A stretch of 47,344 bases of DNA from Candidatus Bathyarchaeota archaeon (GCA_003141855.1 PLNS01000005.1:6261-53604); one strand, 5' to 3'. Shown: positions 1 to 9,525, numbered from the stretch's first letter. Program-made: numbers and translations. The notes: generated from the letters alone by a model not told the origin.

Positions 1-302
1 CAAGCGGCCTTTGACGCCTCATCCGCAGATGTTAGCCCGTCATATAGGGGATTTACGGTACAATGGACCCCTAACCCACCGCCTAAGATCCACCGCCGCA
101 CATAGAAAGTTTAATCATACTATAAAACTTTCCCAGTGCTTGTTTTTGTTTTTTCAGGTAATGTTGCGTGTTATTTTTTGTCTGCCATTTGGTTAACTAT
201 TAGTTACCTTTTGTATTGATTGTGTGTACATTTGGTTACAACAAACGCTTTTATGAGCTCGTAGCATCCGTTAATATGATCACTTTTTTAAGTTGATACA
301 AT
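1..302. other. Left-edge region without a recognisable gene
   Basis: I see no convincing gene here. A 61-codon open frame begins near 11, but it has no family resemblance and no promoter, so I leave it out. From about 100 on the region is A/T-rich. A TATA-like stretch, TTAATATG, near 271-278 lies about 25-28 nt before the ATG at 303 and could serve as a leaderless promoter for the following surface protein. Confidence 0.4.
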
Positions 303-3020
303 ATGAGAAAAAAAATTTTGAATAGACGTAAAATCAGCAATTCTTTTGGAAGAAAAATACTCAAAAGCAACGGATTAATGGCTATATTGCTTGTAGGCCT
401 ACTGCTTTTTTCCTCAGCAATCGCATTGCAAGGTGCCTTAGCTGCGAGCCCACCAACGGTGCTTCTGGGAACCTCTGCCAATTTCTCGGTTTTGGCAGGC
501 TCTGGAATCACCAACACTGGACCAACCACCATCCATGGAGATGTTGGCACTTATCCGACGCCCTCAGAGACCGGATTTGGCAGCGTAACTATCATTGGAA
601 CTAACCATGTGGACGACGCTGTAACACAACAAGCCAAAATCGACTTGGTAACTGCTTATAACGACGCTGCTGGACGAACACCGGTCATTACAATTCCAAC
701 AGAACTAGGCGGAACAACCCAAATTCCGGGAGTCTACAACTCTGCTGATGGCACATTTGGCATAACCGGTACAGTCACTCTTGATGGCCAAGGCGACCCT
801 AATGCTGTTTTCATATTCCAGATGGCAAGTACACTCACCACTGCATCGAGTAGCGTTGTGCTCCTTATTAACGGCACCCACGCTTGCAATGTCTTTTGGC
901 AAGTTGGCAGTTCAGCGACAATCGGTACTAGCTCTTCTTTCGTGGGAACCATTCTGGCTTTGACATCAATCACCGTGACTACAGGCGCTACGGTTGATGG
1001 CAGATTGTTGGCACGCAACGGAGCGGTCACATTAGACACTAATACCATCGGTCAAACGGTACATCTTGAAGGCATAACTTTAACCCCCGCAACTGCCACG
1101 AATCCTGTTGGCACTAACCATACTGTCACCGCAACTGTGGCAGGCACAGGCGATCCAGTTCCTGGTCGTAATGTCAACTTTACAGTTGTTTCAGGACCAA
1201 ATGCAGGATTAACAGGTTCCGCCATAACTGACAGCAACGGACACGCAACATTCACCTACACAGGCAACACAGCAGGAACCGACACAATTCAAGCGAGCTT
1301 CGTAAACACCCAAGGCGTGACAGTAGTCTCAACTCAAGTAACAAAAATCTGGAATCCAGCGCCTGGCCCCGCAATAATTGTGTCTAAGCAGATATCTGGT
1401 GATAACAGTACGTGGATAAATGCCGATCTACCGCCTGGACTCATAGTTACCGTTGGTTCAAATGTATACTTCAAGTTCAATGTTACCAATATTGGCAATG
1501 TCGCACTATCAACTATAACCTTGACAGATAATACCTATGATTTGAGTGGTGCTTCAGTTCCTCCAACTTTGGCACCCGGCGAATCCTTTGTCTACTACAT
1601 AGGCCCAATTTCAGCTGTATTAGGTCAACATACAAATATTGCAACGGCTTCTGGACAATTTGAAAGCACAAATTATACTTATACTGACAATGCAAACTAC
1701 AATGGCATCCCAGAGTTTACACCCTCAATAAGCGTAGCTAAGCAAATTTCCGGCGACAATACAACTTGGGTTGACGCAGATTTACCACCTGGAATCTCAG
1801 TCGTTGTAGGCGCAAATGTGTACTACAGATTCAATGTCACAAACACTGGCAACGTCGCACTATCGAATATCACTTTGACAGATAATACTTATGATTTAAG
1901 CGGTGCTGCGATTCCTCCAACTTTAGCTCCTGGTGCATCCTTTATTTACTATCTGGGCCCAATTGCAGCTCTGTCGGGTCAACATACAAACATTGCCACC
2001 GCCACCGGCCAATACAACAATGTAACTTATAGCGATACAAATAATGCAAACTATAACGCCGTTCCAGTGACTATTGTTGCAATAAACGTGGAAAAGCAGA
2101 TTTCTGGCGACAACATTACTTGGATTGATGCAGACGTTCCTCCTGGACTCACAATCACAATTGGTTCAAATGTCTACTACAGGTTCAACGTCACAAATAC
2201 TGGCACTGTTACATTGACTAACATCACTCTCACCGATAACAGGTATACCTTAAGTGGTGCTTCAGTTCCTCCAAGTTTAGCTCCTGGTGCATCCTTTATT
2301 TACTACTTCGGCCCAATCACCGCTCTGTCAGGTCAACATACGAACATTGCTACTGCAACGGGTCAATTCAATAACGTTACATACATCGACACAGACAATG
2401 CAAACTACTTTGGGACTTATGCACCGAAACCTACTCCAAAACCAACTTGCGCACCACGACCGACTTGCACACCAACGCCAACTTGTACGCCAAAGCCAAC
2501 TTGCACACCACGACCGACTTGCACTCCAAAGCCAACTTGTATGCCAACTCCTACTTGCACACCAAGACCAACTTGCGCACCAACTCCTACAGCCACCCCC
2601 AAGCCTACTTGCACACCTAAACCCACTTGCACGCCAAAGCCAACTTGCACACCAGCACCGACTTGCGCACCAACTCCAACTGCAACTCCCACGCCAACTC
2701 CTACTTGCACACAAGCACGATCCGACGTGATGAACTACATAAAAACGTACCATAGAGAAACAGCCCAGTACATGCAGTGCTTCTATTGGACCGGCGGGTT
2801 AGTCAACATAGGCACGGTGGGAACAGCAACCTACAAGTACCTAAGCAACGGCTGGACGGTAACCATAACCAGCCCCATAGTCCCTAATCCAGTGTACACG
2901 GTAAAGGTAACCTACGAGAGGCACGCTTACTGGTTCATGCCCGAAAAAGTCATCGTATATTGGCAAGGCACCTGGCAAAACGGAGCAATTAAACAAACAA
3001 ACTACAAGTACACGCCATAA
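303..3020 (+). CDS. Secreted multidomain surface protein: ice-binding-like (DUF3494), Ig-like, three DUF11-like repeats, Cys-rich Pro/Thr stalk
   Basis: 905 aa. A basic N-terminus and a hydrophobic segment (about residues 24-45) ending in ALAAS form a signal peptide. Residues about 50-260 match the DUF3494 ice-binding-like beta-solenoid pattern ([15 protein letters not shown], then GDVGT, and YNDAAGRTP). Residues about 260-350 look like a Big_1-type Ig domain ([15 protein letters not shown]). Three repeats spaced exactly 354 bp (118 codons) follow at about residues 358, 476 and 594, each opening with KQISGDN-TW and resembling DUF11. Residues about 706-804 are a Pro/Thr stalk with 13 evenly spaced cysteines (PKPTC, PRPTC). 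A C-terminal domain of about 100 aa with many aromatics follows. Many NxT/S sequons suggest glycosylation. DUF3494 domains are common in adhesins, so actual ice binding is not implied. Likely a cell-surface adhesin or S-layer-associated protein. Confidence 0.85.
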   Translation: MRKKILNRRKISNSFGRKILKSNGLMAILLVGLLLFSSAIALQGALAASPPTVLLGTSANFSVLAGSGITNTGPTTIHGDVGTYPTPSETGFGSVTIIGTNHVDDAVTQQAKIDLVTAYNDAAGRTPVITIPTELGGTTQIPGVYNSADGTFGITGTVTLDGQGDPNAVFIFQMASTLTTASSSVVLLINGTHACNVFWQVGSSATIGTSSSFVGTILALTSITVTTGATVDGRLLARNGAVTLDTNTIGQTVHLEGITLTPATATNPVGTNHTVTATVAGTGDPVPGRNVNFTVVSGPNAGLTGSAITDSNGHATFTYTGNTAGTDTIQASFVNTQGVTVVSTQVTKIWNPAPGPAIIVSKQISGDNSTWINADLPPGLIVTVGSNVYFKFNVTNIGNVALSTITLTDNTYDLSGASVPPTLAPGESFVYYIGPISAVLGQHTNIATASGQFESTNYTYTDNANYNGIPEFTPSISVAKQISGDNTTWVDADLPPGISVVVGANVYYRFNVTNTGNVALSNITLTDNTYDLSGAAIPPTLAPGASFIYYLGPIAALSGQHTNIATATGQYNNVTYSDTNNANYNAVPVTIVAINVEKQISGDNITWIDADVPPGLTITIGSNVYYRFNVTNTGTVTLTNITLTDNRYTLSGASVPPSLAPGASFIYYFGPITALSGQHTNIATATGQFNNVTYIDTDNANYFGTYAPKPTPKPTCAPRPTCTPTPTCTPKPTCTPRPTCTPKPTCMPTPTCTPRPTCAPTPTATPKPTCTPKPTCTPKPTCTPAPTCAPTPTATPTPTPTCTQARSDVMNYIKTYHRETAQYMQCFYWTGGLVNIGTVGTATYKYLSNGWTVTITSPIVPNPVYTVKVTYERHAYWFMPEKVIVYWQGTWQNGAIKQTNYKYTP
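1375..2418 (+). repeat. Three tandem 354-bp repeats inside the surface protein gene
   Basis: Copies begin around 1375, 1729 and 2083. The motif AAGCA.AT.TC.GG.GA.AA recurs at exact 354-bp spacing (1383, 1737, 2091 for its AAG context). Units are conserved at protein level ([40 protein letters not shown]) but diverged at third codon positions, so they are old duplications under protein-level selection rather than a recent expansion. Confidence 0.85.
2419..2715 (+). repeat. Pro/Thr/Cys low-complexity repeat encoding the stalk
   Basis: Degenerate 18-bp units of the type CCAAAGCCAACTTGCACA encode (T/A)P(K/R/T)PTC. About 13 units carry Cys. The same DNA produces long spurious open frames on both strands, which are shadows. 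The amino-acid pattern is uniform, while codons vary (ACT/ACC/ACA, TGC/TGT). Confidence 0.85.
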
Positions 3021-3053
3021 GCTCAAGTAGACAGCTGGCACTATACACTCCCC

Positions 3054-3066
3054 TTTCTTTTTTATT
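3054..3066 (+). terminator. T-rich terminator after the surface protein gene
   Basis: The stop codon at 3018-3020 is followed by TTTCTTTTTTATT, typical of archaeal intrinsic termination in U-runs. A second T-run lies at about 3116-3132. The convergent trp operon ends at 3218. The 197-bp gap holds no gene. Confidence 0.4.
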
Positions 3067-3217
3067 GCAAATTTAACCGAGCTACAACTTATCTAAAACT
3101 AAACTAAAACCCCAATTTTTCACCTTTTTTTTAAGAATCCGAATTTTGATTTTCCGGGATAGAAAATAGGTCATCACCTAGCCAATTCATATTTTATTTT
3201 TTGCGAGGATACGCATT

Positions 3218-4027
3218 TTATTTAGCAGTTGCCGCTTTCAAGCTACTTGCTGTTGCTTTTAGCCCTTTAAGCATCAAATCCTCGTTGCCTTGGTTTTTAG
3301 TGATGGCGTTTATGAATGCGCTACCGACGATGGCTGCGTCTGCTCCTGCTGCAATGATGCGCTGAACATGTTCTGGTTTTGAAATGCCAAAGCCAACCGC
3401 TAACGGGATTTTTCCAGCGGTGAATGGCAAGACACGTTTGATTAGTTGAACCGTCGAATCCTCCACTGTTGACTTTGCGCCTGTGACTCCGAAACGCGAA
3501 ACCAAATACAGAAAACCGCTGCTACACTCGACTATGCTGTTTAACCGCTCGTTTGAAGTGGATGGCGCCGCCAAGAAAATCGTGTCCAAACCATGCGCCT
3601 TTGCAGCTTTCTTGTAGTCGGCTGCTTCTTCCATGGGCAAGTCGGGAACGATGAAGCCGTCAACCATGCAGTCCTTAGCCGAACGGCAAAACTTTTCAAG
3701 CCCAATTCTGAACACCGGATTATAATACGTCATAACCACGATTGGCACGTCATGCTTGGATTTGATTTGTTTGGCGATTTCCAGCACCTTCATCGACGTA
3801 GTTCCAGCCGCTAGAGCCCTAACGCTTGCCGCTTGAATTGTTGGTCCATCAGCAATGGGGTCAGAAAACGGCAATCCCAACTCAAGAATATCTATCCCGC
3901 CTCTAATGAGCGCGTCGGCAATTTTGGGTGTAAGTTCGGGGTTTGGGTCTCCAGCCATAATGTAGCCAATTAACGCTCCGTTTCCCTGCGCCTTCGCTTT
4001 CTCGAACGCTTTGTATATGCTGTTCAT
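3218..4027 (-). CDS. trpA: Tryptophan synthase alpha subunit
   Basis: 269 aa, full length for TrpA. It cleaves indole-3-glycerol phosphate to indole and glyceraldehyde-3-phosphate in the alpha2-beta2 complex. The TIM-barrel motifs [19 protein letters not shown] and GFGIS are clear, and the catalytic acids fall at Glu49 and Asp60, the same numbers as in Salmonella. The phosphate-binding loop is near [13 protein letters not shown]. Its ATG overlaps the trpB stop (ATGA), so translation is probably coupled. It is the last gene of the trp operon. Confidence 0.97.
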   Translation of the reverse strand: MNSIYKAFEKAKAQGNGALIGYIMAGDPNPELTPKIADALIRGGIDILELGLPFSDPIADGPTIQAASVRALAAGTTSMKVLEIAKQIKSKHDVPIVVMTYYNPVFRIGLEKFCRSAKDCMVDGFIVPDLPMEEAADYKKAAKAHGLDTIFLAAPSTSNERLNSIVECSSGFLYLVSRFGVTGAKSTVEDSTVQLIKRVLPFTAGKIPLAVGFGISKPEHVQRIIAAGADAAIVGSAFINAITKNQGNEDLMLKGLKATASSLKAATAK

Positions 4028-5220
4028 ATTTTCGCCCCAATGTAGTCTGCGATTGTTTCCACGTCTTTGTCTCCGCGCCCAGACAGGGTAACTACGATTG
4101 ACTGGGTCTTCTTCATTTTCGGCGCAAGTTTCATGGCGTATGCCACGGCATGTGAGGATTCTAACGCTGGCAGGATTCCTTCTTCCTTTGACAAAGTCAG
4201 GAAAGCCTCCACTGCCTCTTTGTCTGTTGCAGAAGTGTATTGGGCGCGTTTGGATATTTTTAGGAAGGAGTGTTCGGGTCCAACGCCTGGGTAATCTAAG
4301 CCTGCTGAGATGCTGTTTGTGTTTTGGATTTGTCCGTTGCTGTCTTGTAGGACGTAGGTTAGCATGCCGTGGAAGACACCTTCTGCTCCTTTGCCCAGCG
4401 ACGCGGCATGTTTGCCCGTTTCCAAGCCTTCGCCTGCAGCCTCAACACCGTACATTTTAACCTCTTCATCGTCTTCGAACGGGTAGAAGGTTCCCATCGC
4501 ATTGCTTCCGCCACCCACACAAGCCACCAAGGCATCGGGCAATCCGCCTTCTTTCTGCTTGAACTGCTCCTTGATTTCGTTGCCGATTACGCTCTGGAAA
4601 TCCCTAACAATCATCGGGTAAGGATGCGGACCAACAACTGAGCCAATCAAGTAGTAAGTGGTTTCAATGTTGGTTACCCAGTCCCTAAACGCCTCGTTAA
4701 TGGAATCCTTCAAGGTTTTTGAACCCGTTTCCACAGGATGCACTTGAGCGTTTAAAAGCTTCATCCTAAAAACGTTAAGCCGTTGCCGCTCGCAATCCTC
4801 GGTGCCCATGTAAACCTCCGCTTTCAAACCCAAAGCAGCACACGCAATAGCCGTAGCAACGCCATGTTGCCCTGCCCCAGTCTCGGCGATGACACGCGTC
4901 TTCCCCATTCGCTTGGCAAGCAGCGCTTGCCCGATGGTGTTGTTTATTTTGTGGGCTCCACCATGCGCTAAATCCTCGCGTTTAAGGTAGATTTTTGCTC
5001 CGCCAAGATTCCGCGTCAGGTTTTCAGCGCAGTAGAGTGGTGTTGGTCTGCCCACAAACTCTGAAAGGTAATAATCCAGTTGCCTTTGAAACTCTGGGTC
5101 TTTTCTGGCTTTTTCATAAGCTTGTTCGAGTTCCTTGATGGCTTCCATAAGGACTTCGGGGACAAAGCGTCCGCCGTATTTTCCGTATTTTCCGTCAACT
5201 GGGTAGTTGCTAAGTTTCAT
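4024..5220 (-). CDS. trpB: Tryptophan synthase beta subunit (TrpB1 type)
   Basis: 398 aa. PLP enzyme condensing indole with serine. [15 protein letters not shown] contains the PLP-binding lysine (Lys91). The more usual sequence is KREDLNHTGAHK, so the Asn and Thr positions are changed to Ala and Gly here. Glu113 in ETGAGQHG is the catalytic acid, and GGGSNAMG binds phosphate. The size and the adjacent trpA indicate the complex-forming TrpB1 rather than TrpB2. It overlaps both trpA and trpC by 4 nt. Confidence 0.97.
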   Translation of the reverse strand: MKLSNYPVDGKYGKYGGRFVPEVLMEAIKELEQAYEKARKDPEFQRQLDYYLSEFVGRPTPLYCAENLTRNLGGAKIYLKREDLAHGGAHKINNTIGQALLAKRMGKTRVIAETGAGQHGVATAIACAALGLKAEVYMGTEDCERQRLNVFRMKLLNAQVHPVETGSKTLKDSINEAFRDWVTNIETTYYLIGSVVGPHPYPMIVRDFQSVIGNEIKEQFKQKEGGLPDALVACVGGGSNAMGTFYPFEDDEEVKMYGVEAAGEGLETGKHAASLGKGAEGVFHGMLTYVLQDSNGQIQNTNSISAGLDYPGVGPEHSFLKISKRAQYTSATDKEAVEAFLTLSKEEGILPALESSHAVAYAMKLAPKMKKTQSIVVTLSGRGDKDVETIADYIGAKI

Positions 5221-5993
5221 GCTTCTACAAACTCCTTAACTTTGTCTTCAATGTTTTCTGTTAACATGATGGCTGAGCCGATAAGGAAAGCCTTTGCACC
5301 GCATTGGCGTAGGAAACGCAGGTCCGCGGGTGTTTTGATTCCGCTTTCACTTACCACCATCTTGCCATGAGTATTATTTCTTTTAAGAGTTTCTTTTGTT
5401 GTGTTCAAATCGATTTTTAGGGTTTCGAGGTTTCTGTTGTTTATTCCAACGAGGTCAGCGTTGGTTTCTATGGCTGAGCTGAATTCCTCTTCTGTGTGTG
5501 TTTCCAGCAAAACCTCAAGTCCCTTTGTGTGAGCAAAAGCTATCATTTTATCGACGCTGGTTTCGCAATAGCCTTTTTCAAATAGAGCTTCAATTAGCAA
5601 GACTGCATTTGCACCTGCTTGTGAGGCAACTTCTATTTGCTCAGGAATAATGATTATGTCTTTCATGAGAAGGGGCAGATTCACCGCTTCACGGGCTTCC
5701 GAAAGCGCTTGCAGGGAACCATTGAAGTGTTTAGGCTCAGTTAAAACCGAAATACCGACTGCGCCGCCCTTTTCCATCGCCATTGCGATTTCTTTTGGGT
5801 TGATACTGCCTCTTATCGTTCCCAGCGATGGTGATGCGGCTTTAATTTCAGTTATTACGGGGTTGGCTTTGCATTCCAGGATTGCTTGTTTTAGGCTAAT
5901 TTGAGGCTTTGATGTTGGCTTTACATTTTGGTAGTAACCGCTGTCAACGGTCTCTTTGGCATCGTGCGCCAACACGTCGAGAAAGTCACCCAT
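5217..5993 (-). CDS. trpC: Indole-3-glycerol phosphate synthase
   Basis: 258 aa from ATG at 5993, starting [10 protein letters not shown] longer frame to 6122 runs inside trpD and adds sequence foreign to the family, so I reject it. Barrel motifs: [34 protein letters not shown] and FLIGSAIM. It performs the ring closure of CdRP to indole-3-glycerol phosphate. The start overlaps the trpD stop by 8 nt. No trpF lies between it and trpB, although the preceding isomerase step is required for the pathway. Confidence 0.95.
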   Translation of the reverse strand: MGDFLDVLAHDAKETVDSGYYQNVKPTSKPQISLKQAILECKANPVITEIKAASPSLGTIRGSINPKEIAMAMEKGGAVGISVLTEPKHFNGSLQALSEAREAVNLPLLMKDIIIIPEQIEVASQAGANAVLLIEALFEKGYCETSVDKMIAFAHTKGLEVLLETHTEEEFSSAIETNADLVGINNRNLETLKIDLNTTKETLKRNNTHGKMVVSESGIKTPADLRFLRQCGAKAFLIGSAIMLTENIEDKVKEFVEA

Positions 5994-7047
5994 ATTTCGC
6001 TTCCAACTCCTCAAGCCTATGCAGGCTTCCACCTGAAACTTTAACCAGGTTTTTAAGTTTGGTGTAGGCAGCTCCACTCTTAATCGATTCTCTGGCAAAA
6101 TCCATCCCGTCTCCGAAGCCATCTGCTTTTCCGCCTACGATGATTCCTGCGGCGCTGTTAACGAGCACAATCTCAGCCTTCACGTCGCTAGTTGTGTTGC
6201 CTCTTAGAATCCGAAAGAGGGCTTCCGCGCTTTCCTCAGACGTGGCCGTTTGCAAATCAGTTATTTTTGCTGTTTTTACGCCAAAATCGCTTGGAACACA
6301 CTCGGTCTTTGTTACTTTGCCCTGCTTCAAGTGAGCGATGGCTGTTTTTCCAACCGTTGAAATCTCATCCAACCCGTCAAGCCCATGAACAACCATCGCT
6401 TCCTCGCAACCTAACTGCCCCAGTGCATAGGCCATCGTTAAAGTCAACTTTGGGTCGTAAACGCCGAGCAGTTGGGCGTTGGCGCAAGCTGGGTTAGTTA
6501 AGGGTCCAAGAAGGTTGAAAACCGTTCGAATGCCGATTTCTCGCCTTGGCTCTGCCGCGTACTTCATGGCTGGGTGGAAGGCTGGCGCAAACATGAAGCC
6601 CACACCAACTTTTTCAATGAAGCCTTGGACTGCTTGTGGTTCAACGTTGAGGTTTAAGCCGAGTTTTTCCAGCACGTCGGCGCTGCCGCTTTTGCTTGTG
6701 ACCGCCCTGTTTCCATGCTTAGCCACCGCAACGCCTGCTCCAGCGATGACGAAGGCTGCAGCGGTGCTAACGTTGAAGGTTTTTATTTTGTCGCCGCCTG
6801 TTCCGCAAGTGTCCACGAGGCGCCCATGTACGCGGGGTTGAATTTGACAGCAATTCTTTCGCATAACTGAAGCAAACGCGATTAGCTCCTCAACCGCTTC
6901 TCCCTTCATTCGCAGGGCAGTTAGGAAAGCGGCAGTCTGGGAGTTTGTCGCTTTTCCAGACATGACTTCCCTCATGATTTCGCCCGATTCCTCAAAGGTC
7001 AAGTCGGAGCCTTCGATGAGCTTCTGTATGCCTTCCCTAATCATCAC
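5986..7047 (-). CDS. trpD: Anthranilate phosphoribosyltransferase
   Basis: 353 aa, the expected length. It transfers phosphoribose from PRPP to anthranilate. The glycine-rich PRPP loop GTGGDKIKTFNVST and the KHGNRAVTSKSGSADVLE motif are intact, as is REIGIRTVFNLLGPL. It starts with ATG overlapping the trpG stop by 4 nt, so it is part of one translationally coupled trp operon. Confidence 0.96.
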   Translation of the reverse strand: MMIREGIQKLIEGSDLTFEESGEIMREVMSGKATNSQTAAFLTALRMKGEAVEELIAFASVMRKNCCQIQPRVHGRLVDTCGTGGDKIKTFNVSTAAAFVIAGAGVAVAKHGNRAVTSKSGSADVLEKLGLNLNVEPQAVQGFIEKVGVGFMFAPAFHPAMKYAAEPRREIGIRTVFNLLGPLTNPACANAQLLGVYDPKLTLTMAYALGQLGCEEAMVVHGLDGLDEISTVGKTAIAHLKQGKVTKTECVPSDFGVKTAKITDLQTATSEESAEALFRILRGNTTSDVKAEIVLVNSAAGIIVGGKADGFGDGMDFARESIKSGAAYTKLKNLVKVSGGSLHRLEELEAKYG

Positions 7048-7629
7048 TGTTTGCCTTCCAAGAAGTTCTTAACAATTAATTTGCCATCCTCGCAAAGAAT
7101 CGATTCAGGATGAAACTGGACACCATAAATCGGGTATTGGGTGTGGCGTATGCCCATGATTTCTCCATCATCGACGGCTTCAGCGGTAATTTGCAGGCAC
7201 GCTGGAATAGAGTCTCTTTCCCCAGCAAGCGAATGGTACCTTGTCGCATTGAAGGGGTTGCGGACGCCTGTAAAGATGCCTTTTTGGTCGTGTTTTATGG
7301 TGCAGGTTTTGCCGTGCATGAGTCTTTTTGGCATGGATGATTTTTCCGCCATAGACGCTGATTATGCCTTGGTGGCCTAAGCAGACGCCTAAAGTTGGAA
7401 TTGTAGGACTCATTGTTTGCAGAATTTTTGTGCAAACGCCAAAATACCGCTCATCTTCAGGTGTGCCTGGACCTGGCGAAATCACAATTCTGTCAGGTTT
7501 AAGCTCGGTTAACTGTTCTAGGGTAACTTTGTTGTTTCTGTAAACGATGGTTTCCGCGCCCTGTTCGCCTATGTACTGGACAAGGTTGTAAACGAACGAA
7601 TCATAATTGTCAATTACCACTACCTTCAT
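7044..7629 (-). pseudogene. trpG: Anthranilate synthase glutamine amidotransferase subunit, split by a one-base frameshift
   Basis: The frame from 7629 reads a normal TrpG start (VVVIDNYDSFVYNLVQY, SPGPGTP, catalytic Cys in LGVCLGHQ) up to GGKIIHAK and then goes out of frame. The rest of TrpG continues in another frame, RLMHGKTCTIKHDQKG to GVQFHPESIL (His and Glu of the triad), ending at 7044. Dropping one A from the run of five (plus-strand T-run 7325-7329) restores a continuous protein of about 194 aa with AKRLMHGKT, the normal family sequence. It overlaps trpE and trpD by 4 nt at each end. It could be a homopolymer error in the assembly, a real mutation, or recoding. All catalytic residues survive across the two halves. 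Confidence 0.9.
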
Positions 7630-9059
7630 GGTTTTGCGCCTCCAGCCCGCTCAAGCGCCTGCATCAGCGCTTTTGCCTTGTGGTCTGTTTCGAACCATTC
7701 TCTTTCTGGAACTGAATCAGCCACGATTCCTGCGCCAGCTTGAATGTACGCTTGGTTTTTGTGGGCGAAGAGGGTGCGGATGGTTATGGCGAAGTCTGCG
7801 TTGCCGTTGTATGAGAAGTAGCCGACTGCGCCAGCGTAAGGTCCACGCCTGCACGGCTCAAGTTCGTCGATGATTTCCATGGCGCGGACTTTTGGCGCTC
7901 CAGAAACGGTGCCTGCTGGAAAAACTGCTCGCAGGGCATCGTAGCTTTGGAGGTTTTCTTTTAGTTCGCCTACCACTTGGGATACGATGTGTTGTACGTG
8001 GCTGTACTGGTGGACTTTCATGAATTCCGGGACGCTGACGCTTCCGTATTTGGATATTCTGCCGAGGTCGTTGCGGGCTAAATCAACGAGCATGACGTGT
8101 TCGGCTCGTTCTTTGGGGTCAGCAAGCAATTCCTGTGCTAATCGGTTGTTTTCTTGGGGGTTTTCGGAGACGGGTTTGGTGCCTGCAATCGGGAAGGTTT
8201 CAACCATGCGGTTGTCGATGCGGACGAGCATTTCTGGGCTGGAACCCACAATCTGCTGCTCACCAAATTTGATGTAGTACATGTATGGTGAAGGGTTTAT
8301 GGTGCGCAGGGACTGGTAGAACGGGATTAGGCTGCCTTTAAACTGGAACTGGTAGCGTTTGGAGAGGACAACTTGGAAAATGTCCCCTGCCGTCACGTAC
8401 TCTTTGGCTTTTTCAACCGCTTTCTCGTATTGCTCTTTTTTGATGTTCACTTTCGGCTGGGTGTACGATAAAGATTCGCAGTCGGATGGTTGCCCAAGCA
8501 ACTCTTCAACTTCGCTTAAGCGGTTTTCTTGGCGATAATAGTAGAACGCTTGCTTCTCTATGTGGTTGAATATGAACCCGTCATCGAAAATGCCCATCTC
8601 CAAATCAGGAAAGTCTTGGTCGACAGGGGACTTTTCGGGCAGTTTTTCCCAGTAGCGAACAGCATCATAAGAAATGTAACCAACGGCACCACCGACGAAT
8701 CGGAACTGGCTGTTTTGAACTGCCTCTTTTTTGACGAGTTTTTCTATTAGGTGGAGCGGGTCGCTTGTTGTTTCCGTGGTGGTTTCTTGGGTTTTGTTGT
8801 TGGTTATTTGAGCCTTTCCAGAGGTTATTTGGATGGTTGTTTTTGGGTCAAACCCGATGAATGAGTATTGGGCGAGTTTTTCTGGTCCTTCGATGGATTC
8901 TAAAAGATACGCGTTCTCGTATTGTTTTTGGAGTTTGGAGAATATTTCGAGGGGGTGCTGGTTTAGGGTGATTTGTTTGATTTTTAGGGTCTTAGCTGGT
9001 TTGGTGGTGGTTGGTTGTGTGCCAAAGGCGATTCCCCATTTGTCATGCTTCCTTATAGT
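7626..9059 (-). CDS. trpE: Anthranilate synthase component I; start codon not identifiable
   Basis: The frame is open from 9059 to the stop at 7626 (at most 477 codons) and encodes nearly all of TrpE. It has the N-terminal feedback motif LLES-x10-S (YLLESIEGPEKLAQYS, about 8857-8910), GGAVGYISYDAVRYWE, and the chorismate-binding core with IAGTKP, VMLVDLARNDLG and GTVSGAPKVRAMEI. Between the upstream in-frame stop (9060-9062) and a TTG at 8603, which is far inside the protein, I find no ATG, GTG or TTG in frame. ATGs at 9046 and 9039 are in the other two frames and hit stops within about 60 nt. The start may therefore be non-canonical, or an indel lies near 8990-9040. The retained LLES motif predicts inhibition by tryptophan. 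Confidence 0.88.
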   Translation of the reverse strand, partial: TIRKHDKWGIAFGTQPTTTKPAKTLKIKQITLNQHPLEIFSKLQKQYENAYLLESIEGPEKLAQYSFIGFDPKTTIQITSGKAQITNNKTQETTTETTSDPLHLIEKLVKKEAVQNSQFRFVGGAVGYISYDAVRYWEKLPEKSPVDQDFPDLEMGIFDDGFIFNHIEKQAFYYYRQENRLSEVEELLGQPSDCESLSYTQPKVNIKKEQYEKAVEKAKEYVTAGDIFQVVLSKRYQFQFKGSLIPFYQSLRTINPSPYMYYIKFGEQQIVGSSPEMLVRIDNRMVETFPIAGTKPVSENPQENNRLAQELLADPKERAEHVMLVDLARNDLGRISKYGSVSVPEFMKVHQYSHVQHIVSQVVGELKENLQSYDALRAVFPAGTVSGAPKVRAMEIIDELEPCRRGPYAGAVGYFSYNGNADFAITIRTLFAHKNQAYIQAGAGIVADSVPEREWFETDHKAKALMQALERAGGAKP

Positions 9060-9078
9060 TCAGAAGCATACTGTAATG

Positions 9079-9089
9079 TTTTATTTAAG
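9079..9089 (-). promoter_or_regulatory. TATA-like box of the trp operon
   Basis: The minus strand reads CTTAAATAAAA (core TTAAATAA, 9081-9088). An archaeal start site about 25 nt downstream would fall near 9059-9060, about 13 nt before the ATG at 9046. It is the only good TATA-like element in the 53-bp gap between cutA and trpE. Confidence 0.5.
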
Positions 9090-9096
9090 GCTTGCC

Positions 9097-9112
9097 AGTA
9101 CACAAGTGTACA
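9097..9112 (-). promoter_or_regulatory. TRP-box-like operator upstream of the trp operon
   Basis: The minus strand reads TGTACACTTGTGTACT: two tandem hexamers, TGTACA and TGTACT, with 10-bp spacing, which also form the inverted repeat GTACAC-AA-GTGTAC. It sits directly upstream of the trp TATA box. TGTACA is the TRP-box sequence bound by the TrpY repressor in Methanothermobacter. I see no TrpY gene in the window, so use by a TrpY-type regulator is inference. Confidence 0.45.
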
Positions 9113-9115
9113 CGG

Positions 9116-9454
9116 TTACTTGAGGACTTCCTCCATCCAACCCAGATAAGCCTTCGAACCCTCAACGATTGGAAGCGCCAAAACCTCTGGAACCACATAA
9201 CTATGCAACCCCTTCACACGCTCCGCCAATTCCGCGAACAAGTCCATGCGCGACTTCATAACCACCAGGCACTCCTCAGCCTTGTCGATTTTGCCTGACC
9301 AGTGAAAGAAGGAGGTGACTGGGTTGATGATGTTTGCGCACGCAATCAGTTTCTCTTTCAGGAGCGCTTGGGCGATTTTTTCTGCTTCCGCCTTGTTTGC
9401 GGTTGTAACCAGAACAATGATGAAATTAGTGTTAGTGCTCATGACGTTCGCCAT
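9116..9454 (-). CDS. cutA: CutA1 divalent-cation tolerance protein
   Basis: 112 aa from ATG at 9454 (a second possible ATG is at 9442). The longer frame to 9532 adds residues not found in CutA. Family features: IIVLVTTANKAEAEKIAQAL, KLIACANIINPVTSFFHW and SYVVPEVLALPI. CutA forms small trimers; the role in metal tolerance is loosely established. A T-rich TATA-like stretch at 9473-9483 lies about 25 nt upstream, consistent with a leaderless message. It is divergent from the next gene. Confidence 0.92.
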   Translation of the reverse strand: MANVMSTNTNFIIVLVTTANKAEAEKIAQALLKEKLIACANIINPVTSFFHWSGKIDKAEECLVVMKSRMDLFAELAERVKGLHSYVVPEVLALPIVEGSKAYLGWMEEVLK

Positions 9455-9517
9455 GTACTGTTTGGTTTTGGGAAATAAAAAACCTGCCGTCCTTCTTTTC
9501 ACGCAGGGATTAACACA

Positions 9518-9525
9518 TTTAAATT
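9518..9525 (+). promoter_or_regulatory. TATA box for the DUF5752-like gene
   Basis: TTTAAATT is centred about 25 nt before the in-frame GTG at 9546, predicting a leaderless transcript. This spacing decides the start of the following gene; the longer frame back to 9315 would run antisense through cutA. Confidence 0.55.

Noticed and set aside
11-196. 61-codon frame at the left edge
   Set aside because: No promoter, no ribosome site, and composition unlike neighbouring genes.
1375-2715. Regularly spaced repeats that could be taken for a CRISPR array
   Set aside because: The 354-bp and 18-bp repeats are coding, in frame and diverged at third positions; there are no unique spacers and no cas genes.
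2287-2753. Several long open frames on both strands over the Pro/Thr/Cys repeat
   Set aside because: They are frame shadows of the low-complexity stalk; only the plus-strand frame has a signal peptide and domains.
9098-9111. GTACAC-AA-GTGTAC as a terminator hairpin for cutA
   Set aside because: The stem is short, AT-rich and has no T-run after it; its position before the trp TATA box fits an operator better.
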